Shown: positions 1 to 59,735 of the stretch, piece by piece
Layout: each line of letters starts with the position of its first letter
Numbering within the stretch: position 1 is the first letter of the stretch
Assembly: GCA_030674185.1 (NCBI GenBank)
Contig: JAPXFY010000021.1
Location: 64,997,711-65,061,710 of the forward strand
DNA length: 64,000 bases
Origin: Monoplex corrugatus
Taxonomy: Eukaryota; Mollusca; Gastropoda; Littorinimorpha; Ranellidae
Reading direction: 5' to 3'
Program-made: the position numbers and the translations under genes
Notes under the pieces: generated by a model
Database searches by the model: none
Told to the model about the DNA's origin: nothing
Seen by the model: the letters and a program-made list of their open reading frames with translations, nothing else

Positions 1-340
1 CTTTCTGCATTAATCCTTTCACTCCCACACCCTATCCACCAGCTTTCTGTATTAACCCTTTCACTCCCACACCATGTCCACCAACTTTCTGTATTAACTC
101 TTTCTCTCCCTTACTCTAACCACCAGCTTCCTGCATTAACCATTTTACTCCCTCACCCTATCCAATAGCTTCCTGTATTAACCCTTAGGCTCCCTCTCTC
201 TACCCACCAGCTTCTTGCATTAACCTTTTCTCTCCCTCATCATATCCACTGATTTCCTGCAATAACCCTTTCACTCCCTCTGTCCATTAACTTCCTGCAG
301 GAAGCTGGTGGATCAGGTAAAAGACATTAAAAGGTTAACA
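1..340. repeat. Expanded palindromic TTAA element (42-bp direct repeats plus inverted end)
   Basis: About six 42-bp units, each TTAACCCTTTCACTCCC plus a CACCCTATCCACCAGC-like end, run in direct order from the window edge. They end at TTCCTGCAGGAAGCTGGTGG and a short inverted arm closing at AAGGTTAA near 338. This is the family of nested palindromes described at 4822, with its left arm amplified. Confidence 0.7.
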
Positions 341-477
341 AACCACTGTCTACCTTGATCACCCTACCCCCTTTCACAGACCTTACCAACTAACCAACAC
401 TCTCACCCTGTCATGTCATAAATACCAGTAACTGCTAACCACTGCAGACAATTTATCAAGGAGCTGGTAAAACAGCA

Positions 478-49438
<48,961 letters not shown>

Positions 49439-49865
49439 TGTGTCAGTGATGCAGATTGAACTTTACTTATAATAATACTCCAATATTTTCTACATTATCA
49501 GCACCTGTACACAAATTATGTAAGTGTGAGTATAACAATTATCATAAATGAGTGACAATATACACAATATTGTTATAATGTTCAAGAATTTAATTGATAT
49601 TCATTAATAATTACGATGAATGAGTGATACATAATATCGTAATAATGTTCAAGAATTTAATGAATTTCGATAAGAGTATTTTGTCCTTAAGTCTTATGAT
49701 AAATTATGAAATTATACATAATTAAAGAATAAAGTAATATCCTGTTTTATGCCAAGGAAAAATAAAAACAACACATACACGAGGAAAAAAAACAACAGAT
49801 ACACACAAGGTAACAACTTAATGCTGCAACAAAAAAATTACACACAACAAATTTGATAGCAAATG

Positions 49866-49900
49866 ACCATTTGATGATGAAGACTACAATGACCAGAACA
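49866..49900. repeat. Isolated single unit of the 46-bp minisatellite
   Basis: ATTTGATGATGAAGACTACA then ATGACCAG matches the core of the 38.5-41.2 kb array. There is only one copy here, about 8.6 kb from the array and upstream of the ZBBX start codon. Confidence 0.7.
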
Positions 49901-50508
49901 CACAGATAACGCGCAAAGAAGTTTACTCTTTCCATCATGACCACAAGTACCACTACCAGTGCGAGTTCTTTTGTTGCTTCAGCAATATTTATACTAATAC
50001 AAGTTAAATTAATACATAAAACTGAACAAATATTCCACTAAACTCTTGCTGATATGCTGGTGATCCGTATTACTTATGGTGGCAATGCTGCTACTGCTAC
50101 TTCTGATGATGATGATGGCAATGCTGCTACTGCTGCTTCTAATGATGATGATGATGGTGTACTTGAAGATGATGATGGTGTACTTGTGAAGATGAGAATG
50201 ATGGTGCATGAGACGATAATGCTATTGATAATGATGATGAATATTACTGATGCTAATCACTCAGAGGAGACTGACATGAGACAAGTGTCTTTTTTTTTAA
50301 ATCAATAACCTAAATAAAAAATTCAAATAGCATAAGTATGAACCATAAAAAGGTCCAGCTACATGGCTTAAACAAAAAGTTTCTTTTTTTCTTTTATTTC
50401 TTTGTTTGTTTGTTTTCAACTGTAATGACCTCTCTAAACACACATTTTCTGTCCTGCATGCTTTTGAACTGAACAGACAGAAAGAAAGAGTGACAACTGA
50501 GCACAAGC

Positions 50509-50646
<138 letters not shown>

Positions 50647-51186
50647 TGAATTTCTATTTTAAGTGAACAAATTTTTTATTTACTGTAAGATATCTGCAAA
50701 TCATCATGACATTGTGCAAGCCATAGCATGACAATGACATTGTTACAAGTAATCTGATTCAGATATGAATCATTTGGATGGCTAGACCTCACCAGTTCTT
50801 AATCAATGGGTTAATTTTGCACATGCAAAAACACGAACAACTATTTCGATAATGGACACCAACATGCACTCACCTTTCTGTTTTGAGTAAATTTTATCTA
50901 CATTTAGGTTAACCGATTAAAATCTGTCAGATAACTCCAGATGTCAAGGGTCAGTGTGTCGGTCTCCTAACGAAACAGCCCAGTGGGCCAGTGCCATGCA
51001 CAAGTGATGGATGCTGCAGCGGTATGCACTCAGACGGTACGTTAGAAACGTGGCACTATTTGCAATATCACTACCTGTTGGGAGGGTGTGAGCTGATGGT
51101 ATGCATTATGCCAGCTGTGCGTGACGATGAGTGTAGGAGGAAGGAAGTAACAAGAAAATGCGTGTTGCTTACCGGTTGCGTCCTCA

Positions 51187-51202
51187 GTTACCTACGTAAA
51201 CA
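51187..51202 (+). promoter_or_regulatory. Possible RFX half-site plus forkhead motif upstream of ZBBX
   Basis: GTTACC is followed three bases later by GTAAACA. The first fits one RFX half-site and the second is a forkhead core, the two factor types that drive cilia genes. It lies about 1.75 kb upstream of the ZBBX start codon in an otherwise unexplained, less AT-rich patch (50940-51310). The second RFX half-site is poor, so this is suggestive only. Confidence 0.2.
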
Positions 51203-51531
51203 ACAAAACATTCTTATCAACTCGCGTTTCCTCTCACGAGAGGCCTTGAAGTGCCGCAAAACATCGCTTTACCGGAACATAATAAAATCGAGACGTCCGA
51301 CGTTCTTCATCATCCTAATATAGTTCACCTTGTCTTATTATATTAAATACGTGTACTGATTCTATTTTCGTGTTTTTCTGGTTCCAGTTTGGAGTTTGTT
51401 CAGGAGAGAGTCATCGCAACTTTTAACATTTTTGACTCCACCTAAAGTTGCCAACTATTAGCTGACACATTGCTCGACCGTATGTGCTGGCAAATAAAGG
51501 GATAAAACTCTTAAAATGATGGGGAAAAAAT

Positions 51532-51547
51532 GGGGGGGGGGGGGGGG
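51532..51547. repeat. G16 homopolymer
   Basis: A run of 16 G followed by AGGGGAGGG. The surrounding 51320-52280 shows CAA-rich stretches and no gene. Confidence 0.85.
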
Positions 51548-52287
51548 AGGGGAGGGACTTATGTAACATTAACATTGCAACATTAAAAAAAAAACCAACT
51601 GATTCTACCACCAAACAGATTATTGGCTCTTAAATATAAGATGGCGAAAGAAATTAAAATAAAATGTTAAGAGACAAACAAACAAACAACAACAACAACC
51701 CACACACGTCATTTTTGTCTTTGTTAAGATCTGTCATTCTCGGTATACACTGTCTTTAAACCGAAAGTTACTGATTTATTTTGGCGTAAGAGCAGCAGCA
51801 GCAGCAACAATAACAACAACAACACAAACAAACAACAAACAAACAACAATGACAACAATAAAGTTGTAATAGTGACAATAACCCACCCAACCAAATGAAT
51901 GAAAAGAAAGAAACAAACAAACAAACACAGAAAAAGAAGGTGCTGTGGCACTGATGGTACTATCAAGGTCACCGTAGAACCATTTTTCTTTCTTGAGGTG
52001 AGCACTGTATGGGACTTGGATTGTCGGACAATGCTGAAAGGTTGATAGAAACAATGCATTATGAAATGCCATTGGGAGGGAATATTATGGGCAGACAGAC
52101 TGTTCTTGACTGCAAGGCTGACACCATGCAAGACAGGTTCCCCTGAGGGTGTATTCTATCAGAAGAAGGTATAGTTCTTCTCTTGCAGAATGTGAATGTG
52201 ATTTATTACAAGCCTGGTCACTTGCATTGTTGCCATGTTGATGTCTGTCCTCCTCAACTTAGAATCAATGATTGCTTTTTCCGGCTG

Positions 52288-52572
52288 TCATTTCAATTTC
52301 AGTTTCAATCTCTCAAGATGACGTCTCCGCGTTCGGAATGAATTCCATAATTTTGCACTAACGTCACAAGTGTCATGTGATAGAGAAGATCCAGAATGAT
52401 CACGGCAGAAGACTTAAGCCTGCACATAAACCCATGAACTGGCCAGGTCCCGAGGTCCTAACTAAATAGTTCCATAACCCTGGGGTGGTAGGGGAGTGCA
52501 GTGGCAGAGACCTCAACTTTTCCAGGGGCCAACACCACGAGGGTGGCGCCCATCCCCTCCGTCATGGATCTG
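52288..52572 (+). mobile_element. SINE family 2, copy 2
   Basis: TTTCAGTTTCAATCTCTCAAG head, GACGTCTCCGCGTTCGGAATG, CACATAAACCCATGAACTGG and CCTCAACTTTTCCAGGGGCC, in the same order as 1432-1700. Confidence 0.7.
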
Positions 52573-52744
52573 CTGTTTATCATCTGAGAGGCCAGGGTAC
52601 ATGGTCCTGACATTCTGAGTGCTATTTACATCACTGTTGGTTTCATTTCTTATCTTTTTCTTTCTTTCTTTCTTTTTTTTTTTCTTTTTTTTTTCATTTT
52701 TCTTTTTATCCTCTCTGGTTTGCCTGGTGCAGTGATAGCTGTCT

Positions 52745-52820
52745 GCTTTATAATAATTAATAATAATAATTACAATATTTATATAGCGCAAAATCTTGAT
52801 AAATCAAATCTAAACGCTTT
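52745..52820 (-). mobile_element. Fourth short copy of the same LINE tail
   Basis: AGCGTTTAGATTTGATTTA then GCGCTATATAAATATTGTA and a TTA-rich tail. It lies just before the start of the large LINE at about 52830. Confidence 0.55.
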
Positions 52821-52829
52821 TCGATCAGT

Positions 52830-55800
52830 TTCAAGCTCCAAGCTTCCATTGAAGCCAGAAGACAGTGGTGGATCAGCACCCTATTCTCCAAGGTCTGCCT
52901 GGATTGAGGGAAGCGGTAGCTGATCAGTGAGATGCAGTGACCTCTCTCTCATCATTCGAGTCAATCAGTAGTGTCTGTATCTTATGACAATCCGGTTGGA
53001 CTTATAACTTGAATCTGCTGCTTCATTGTTGATTTTGTTGCTTTATAGTAAGATTGGTGTGGTCAGGTCGGATAGATGTATCCGCTACTGTAACCTGGAA
53101 CCCAGTACTACCTGTCACAGGGTCGAATTGCTGGCGACTAAACCAGCAACCCCACCAGTCCTCTCAGGAGGATGGTGAGGAGGGTGGCTAGAAACCCTGG
53201 TGGAAATAAATTAGATCCATCAAAGGGCGCCAGCTCTGGAGAGCTACCCGCGGCCATCTAGCTAAGGGAGTAAACCCTGACAGTAAATCCGGTGTGGGGC
53301 CCCTAAGGCGGTTGGATGGCAAACTTTGTCACTTTCCGGCAGCTCCTGCGGCCGCGTTGGCACCAAAACGTAACAGCCCGGCTGTTCCTTTGGATCTGTC
53401 AGCGAGGTGGAGAGGGGGGACAAGTTGCATGGGCAACAGCCTGTCTTCCATATTACACTGCCCAGGCTTACATCCGTCCATTCATCCACAAACACTCTGC
53501 ACCTACGACCTGGAGAGGACACTCCAGCCTCGCTACTAACACTAGTGTCGGCACAACACGGGAAGCAACAGATACCGATGGCGTAGAGCTGACCCCAGGG
53601 GTTGCTTTTGACGGTGGGAGAGACCTTCGTGTCTTACTGGACAGCTACCGCCCGCCTAAGCTGTGCAGCCCCCAGCCAGTTAGGTGCTGTCCCGCCACGA
53701 CCTGCCTTCTTCATTGGTGCATGAAGATTAGGAGAAAATCTGACAAGCAGGTCGTTAATTACCGCACCAAACAAAAAGAAAAATTCAAATTCAAGAAACG
53801 GATCAGGAAAAGGATCAGCAGTGAAACTGGGCTGTTGGAATGTCCGAACAATGATGCCTGGGCTCTCCCAAGATCTGCAAGACATCAGCGACGCCAGAAA
53901 AACCGCCGTCATAAACAGCGAACTAAAGAGGCTCAATGTGGACATTGCCACTTTGCAGGAAACACGGCTGGCTGACTCAGGAACACTAAAGGAAAGGGAC
54001 TACACCTTCTTCTGGCAAAGAAAGAGTTCTGATGCCCCAAGAGAGCACGGAGTAGGCTTTGCAGTAAGGAACAGCCTGCTGAACATGATTGAACCAGGCA
54101 GCGGCGGTTCAGAACGACTCTTGACTCTCCGCCTCAACACCACCGAAGGCTATGTCACTCTCATCAGCGTTTATGCCCCAACTCTGTCCGCCTCTCCAGA
54201 CACCAAGGATGAGTTCTACGAAAATCTTGCATCAACCATAAGGAACATCCCCAGGACAGAACAACTTGTTCTCCTGGGCGACTTCAACGCCAGAGTGGGT
54301 GCAGACAATTACTCATGGCCCTTCTGCCTCGGTTCCTTTGGAGTGGGGAAAATGAATGAGAATGGACAGCAACTGCTTGAGTTTTGCACCTGCCATGAAC
54401 TGTGCATCGCCAACTCCTTCAAGACGAAGCCTCAGCACAAAGTCTCCTGGAGGCATCCCCGCTCAAAACATTGGCACCAACTGGATTTGATCCTAGTAAG
54501 ACGTGCCGCTATCAAAAACGTTCTCCACACTCGCTCTTATCACAGCGCAAGACTGCGACACAGACCACTGTCTGGTATGTTGCAAGATCAGGCTACAACC
54601 AAAGAAGTTCCACTGCTCAAAGAAACAAGGGAACCCTCGCATTGACGTCAGCAAGATGTCTCAGCCAGATCTTGTAGAACAGTTCGCAGAGGCCTTTCAG
54701 AGAGAATACGATGCATTGCAGACCAGAGACTCTGCCACTGAGAGATGGGAAACGCTACGAGACACCATGCACCGCATTGCTATGGCCACCTTTGGGAAGA
54801 AAACTGTGAAGTCCCACGACTGGTTTGAGACCAAATCATCAGAGATGACTCCCACTGTTGAGGCCAAGCGTGCTGCACTCACCAAGTATAAGCGGTCACC
54901 CAGTGAGAAGAACCTGCAAATCCTCAGGGCTGCCAGAAGTAAGGTTCAGCTTAACGCCAGGCGCTGCGCAAACGAGTACTGGACAGAGCTCAGCGAAGAG
55001 ATACAGAGTGCTGCTGAAAGAGGCAACATCCGAGGAATGTATGATGGCATCAAGAAGGCACTGGGACCAACACAGAGCAAGATCGCCCCCCTCAAATCCT
55101 CCACTGGGGAAGTAATCAGCAATCCTAGCCAACAGATGGAAAGATGGGCGGAACACTACTCCGACCTCTACTCCACACAGAACATGGTGTCCCCCTTAGC
55201 CCTCGATGCCATCAAGTGTATGCCGGTAATGGAAGAACTTGACGCAGAGCCAACTGCGGACGAACTCAGCAAGGTCATTGATAGCCTGGCATCAGGGAAG
55301 GCACCTGGCAACGACGGAATTCCTCCAGACCTCATCAAGCACTGCAAGACTTCTCTTCTGCACCCTTTGCACGCAGTTCTCTGTCAGTGTTGGAATGAGG
55401 GAGCTGTACCACAGGACATGAGGGACGTCAAGATCGTCACCCTGTACAAAAACAAGGGCGAAAGGAGCGACTGCAACAACTACAGAGGTATCTCGCTCCT
55501 CAGCATTGTTGGCAAAGTCTATGCTCGGGTCCTCCTAATCCGCCTGCAGAAACTGGCTGAACGCGTCTACCCGGAATCACAGTGTGGTTTTCGAGCAGAG
55601 AGATCCACGGTAGACATGGTCTTCTCCCTTCGCCAAATCCAGGAGAAGTGCAGAGAGCAGCGGATGCCCCTGTATGTGGCATTCATTGACCTCACCAAGG
55701 CCTTTGACCTAGTCAGCAGAGATGGCCTTTTCAGGGCTCTCCGAAAAATCGGCTGCCCCCCCAAACTGCACAGCTTAATTGAGTCCTTCCACTCAAACAT

Positions 55801-57050
55801 GAAAGGGATGGTGTAGTTCAACGGAAACCTCTCCAAGCCCTTCGACGTACGCAGCGGTGTGAAACAAGGCTGCGTCCTGGCCCCGACCCTCTTTGGAATC
55901 TTCTTCGCTCTCCTCCTGAGGCATGCGTTCAGCACAGCGCAAGAAGGGATCCACCTGCGGACCAGATCAGATGGCAGGCTCTTCAACCTCGCCCGCCTCA
56001 GAGCAAGGACAAAGGTCCGTGAAGCCCTCATCAGAGACATGCTATTTGCCGACGATGCCGCAGTTGTGACCCATACTCAGCGGGACTTGCAGTCACTAAT
56101 GGACCGCTTCTCCCAGGCCTGCAAAGATTTTGGTCTGACCATCAGTCTTAAGAAGACAAACGTCCTGGGCCAAGACACGCCATCTCCACCAGCCATCACC
56201 ATTGATGACTACGAGCTTGAAGCCATCCATCAATTCACATATCTTGGGTCCACCATCACCGATAACCTCTCCCTTGACACAGAGGTCGACAAGAGGATCG
56301 GGAAGGCAGCCACAACACTAGCCCGCCTCACATAAAGGGTGTGGACAAATCCCAAGCTGACCACAAAGACAAAGATGGCTGTTTACAACGCCTGTGTCCT
56401 CAGCACCTTGCTGTATGGCAGCGAGGCGTGGACCACGCATACTCATCAGGAGAAAAGGCTCAATACCTTCCACCTGAGAAGCCTACGGCGCATACTTGGC
56501 ATTTCTGATAAGACAAGGTGACCAACACCGAAGTCCTAACCTGCGCTGGCCTCCCAACCATGCGTACCATGCTGAGACAGCGTCGGCTGCGCTGGTTAGG
56601 CCAGTTCGCCGCATGGAAGATGGTCGCATCCCAAAAGACATTCTTTATGGTGAGCTTGCCACAGGGCAGAGAAACATTGGCCGCCCACAGCTGAGATACA
56701 AAGACGTTTGCAAGCGTGACACGAAGGCGCTTGAGATCAACACTGAGTCCTGGGAGGACCTCGCAGACGACCGCAACAGCTGGAGAACTACTCTCAAGAA
56801 ACAGCTGCGGATTGGTGAGGACAAACTGTCAGCTGCTGAAGCAGAAAAGCGAGTTCGCAGAAAAGGGATGACAGCCAACAGACCAGCATCAGCATACACA
56901 TGCGACTGCTGCGACAGAGACTGCCTCTCTCGCATTGGTCTGTACAGTCACAGGCGACGCTGCTTGGACCAAGCAGACAGCCCATCTAGACATTAGAACG
57001 GATGTACTTTGTCCATGGTCAGTCATGACCGAAGGAGGCCAACTACTACT
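52830..57050 (+). mobile_element. Nearly full-length LINE retrotransposon (endonuclease, reverse transcriptase, zinc finger), inactivated
   Basis: A 5' untranslated-like region (about 52830-53720) precedes one long protein region at 53722-56996. The 3' end is marked by CGAAGGAGGCCAACTACTACTA near 57030-57050, a short tandem tail. Frameshifts and stops show it is dead. It sits in the intergenic region between the divergent ZBBX and SF3A1 genes. The 5' boundary is approximate, and no target duplication was recognised. Confidence 0.75.
53722..56996 (+). pseudogene. LINE ORF2: exonuclease/endonuclease/phosphatase-type endonuclease, reverse transcriptase, C-terminal zinc finger
   Basis: Endonuclease (53820-54570): LGCWNVRTM, LQETRL, GDFNARVG, LDLILVRR and DTDHCLV, the full set of motifs. 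Reverse transcriptase (about 55270-56270): GNDGIPPDLIKH, NNYRGISLLSIVGKVYA, QCGFRAERSTVDM, FIDLTKAFDLVSRDG, GVKQGCVLAPTLFG and MLFADDAAV with the catalytic D-D. The C-terminal zinc finger is CDCCDRDCLSRIGLYSH. Lesions are an upstream stop at 53722, a frameshift near 54545, an in-frame TAG at 55814, an in-frame TAA at 56333 and frame changes near 56517 and 56608. There is no RNase H domain. Clade not assigned; it resembles the large group of invertebrate LINEs with this C-terminal finger. Confidence 0.88.
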
Positions 57051-57474
57051 AGCAAGATTGGAATGACTTGTGTGAGGCGCACACATGGGCAATGAATATG
57101 GTGATCCTGAGCTACACAGACATCAGGTTTCCTTTCGTCCACCTCGCTGATGTGGTCCAAATGAATGCATAGCAGTACGCTATTGATACAATTCGACTGC
57201 AGGATCTGATGGAAGGCGGCACGATACGCCATCTAACTGCTCTAGGGATTCCACCCTAGATTTGTGTGGGGTTTACTCTGCTCTTCTCCCAAAGAAAACG
57301 GTGGGTTCCAGCTTTGTATGTCCGTCCTCATCTGCTGAGAAATTATCTTGATCCGCCTGGTCTGCGATTGAGATGTTCAGTCATCTTTGCCCATACAACA
57401 GGGTTGGTTCATGGCATCAGGATATATCCACACAATAATGGGTCATGTATGCTGCTTGTATAAGGAGAAAGACC

Positions 57475-57564
57475 TTTTTTTAATTTTTTATTTTATCATC
57501 ATTATCATCATCATCATCATCATCATCATCATGATGATCATAAATAATAGTAATAGTAATAATA

Positions 57565-57602
<38 letters not shown>

Positions 57603-57890
57603 CAACAACAATAAGAAGAAGGAGGGAAAAGAAGAAGAAGGGGGAAGAAGAAGAAGAAGAAGGGGGAAGAAGAAGAAGAAGGGAAGAAGAAGAAGGGGGA
57701 AGAAGAAGAAGAAGAAGAAGAAGAAGAAGAAGGGGGAAGAAGAAGGGAAGAAGAAGAAGAAGAAGAAGAGGGGAAGAAGAAGGGGGGAAGAAGAAGAAGA
57801 AGGGGGAAGAAGAAGAAGAAGGGGGAAGAAGAAGAAGAAGAAGAAGAAGAAGGGGGAAGAAGAAGAAGAAGAAAAAGAAGAAGAAGAAGA

Positions 57891-57929
<39 letters not shown>

Positions 57930-57930
57930 T
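57475..57930. repeat. Trinucleotide block: (ATC)n, (TAA)n, (AAG)n with GGG interruptions, (ATG)n
   Basis: Pyrimidine/purine asymmetry is extreme: 57600-57890 is almost pure purine on the plus strand (AAGAAGAAGGGGGAAGAAG). It lies between the dead LINE and the SF3A1 promoter. Confidence 0.92.
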
Positions 57931-58412
57931 TGTTGATGTTTATTTATTTATTTTTTATTTTTTAAAGTATACTTTTGTTTTGTCTTGGGCACAGAGGTAC
58001 TGGAGAGGCTTTATGCAAGTGACCTCCTGCCTGGCAAGTCAGACAAGGGTCCCGTGGCAATCACTACTCCTGGAAGGGAGTGGCTCTATATACACATCAC
58101 TTTCCTTTGGGTGAGCGACACTGTTGCACCAGGCCTCACCGCCATCCACCCTGCTACTATCAATTTTGTTTATCCCTGTTCGTGTAATTCCTGTTATTAG
58201 ACAGTTTTATTTCCGTGTGGCTCTAATAGTTGGCCTTTTTCTAGAGGTAATACCAAAGAAGTATGCGTTCATCCAGACTCAGTATCAAATCATAGATAGA
58301 TGAAAACTGAAATATGAATGGAAATCAGCCCCTCTTTGCATGAGTCTGGAGAAGGGAAAAGGGAAGGGGGAGAAAAGCGCACATAGACTCGCTGAGTAGT
58401 TCCCCTTAGAGT

Positions 58413-58422
58413 CCGCCATCTT
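58413..58422 (+). promoter_or_regulatory. YY1-type site in the SF3A1 promoter or 5' UTR
   Basis: CCGCCATCTT sits about 57 bases upstream of the SF3A1 start codon. It matches the YY1 core (AAGATGGCGG on the minus strand), which often overlaps transcription starts of housekeeping genes. A purine-rich GGGAAGGGGGAG stretch precedes it. Confidence 0.4.
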
Positions 58423-58478
58423 TTGTTATTGACTTACGATTTGGTCAGGCTGGTTTCTTTAACCGCATAAACGACACC

Positions 58479-58593
58479 ATGCCGTCGATAGACGTGAATC
58501 CACCGCAACAGACAGAGGAACCTAAAAATGAAGAGACGCCAGCTCTCAACAAACCGGCGATTGGTATTATTTACCCGCCCCCTGAAGTAAGGA
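58479..58593 (+). CDS. SF3A1: SF3A1 exon 1
   Basis: The ATG is at 58479-58481 ([19 protein letters not shown]). The exon ends after GTAAGGA at a GTATCC donor, leaving one base (A) that exon 2 completes to Asn. A closer GTAAGG lies seven bases upstream, but using it would drop the conserved V-R of PPPEVRN, so the later donor is chosen. Confidence 0.92.
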
Positions 58594-59493
58594 GTATCCT
58601 TTAGCGTCTGCACCAACATCAACGTGCATGTCACGTTGACTACTTCTCTTCAGCGGTCAGTTTCTGAGTTTGTAAAGTATGGCCTGATCGGTTGATGGCT
58701 ACTGCTTGTTCGTAATTATGTTGACATTATCTTATACGAACAGATCGGGCAATGTATTTTACACAAATATGTCATATCAAGTTCATTAGCAGTTTAGGCC
58801 GATGACCTAGATCAGTAGATCTTGCCGGTGGCGATAGACCTGTGCCTAATCAAAATATTATCAGTCAATCATTGATTGATTGGGCACAGGCCTATCGCCA
58901 TTGGCAACATTCAATGTGCTCTATGTTGCAGGAACAGATCACGGCCCAGGGCAATGTAGGACTATTCCTCATATCATGTTCATTTCACATTTGCAGTTCT
59001 GCGTTTAGCCATAGTGTTAAGACTAGGGTTGATTAGCATACAATACTTGTAGACATCACTGTGTAAAATCTGTGAGAGAACTATTAAACTGCACCATTAG
59101 CCATTTAATTTTAAGCCTACCAAATTTAATGTCCATATACATGACAAGATGAAGATTTGATGATGTTTATGCTGACACTGTTTTTAGTGAATTTTGGCAG
59201 TTGGCTTTTGGCATGATTCTACCAATCAGTCTAGTAATACCATGCACTTTTGCAGTTTTTATGCATATTTGTAGAATAGCATACACTTGTGCAAAGTTTT
59301 TTAAAACATTTGTGTTGGCCTTTTCATTATTTTTCCATAATTCTTTTTAATATGAACTGCACACATTGTGAATTTGTGTGTGTGTGTGTGTGTGTGTGGT
59401 ATACTCACATACTTGAGGTGTTGTTTTTGTATGCAGTGCAAAGACCTGCAAAATGGCAAAAGCAAAACAAGCATGTTTGCCCCACCAGCTCTT

Positions 59494-59557
<64 letters not shown>

Positions 59558-59661
59558 CCCCTGCCCCTGCCCCCACCCCCATTTACCACACACACACCTC
59601 CCACGCACATACCCCTGCACTTCCCCATGACCTCCTCCCCATCACATTTATATATATATTT

Positions 59662-59735
<74 letters not shown>

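Noticed and set aside
50991..51323. 110-codon frame in the intergenic patch
   Set aside because: No domain and no splice or start context linking it to a gene; more likely promoter-proximal non-coding DNA.
53316..53975. 219-codon frame ahead of the LINE endonuclease
   Set aside because: It is out of frame with the endonuclease and has no recognisable domain; it lies in the LINE 5' region.
57985..58200. 71-codon frame upstream of SF3A1
   Set aside because: No recognised motif; sits between simple repeats and the promoter without other support.
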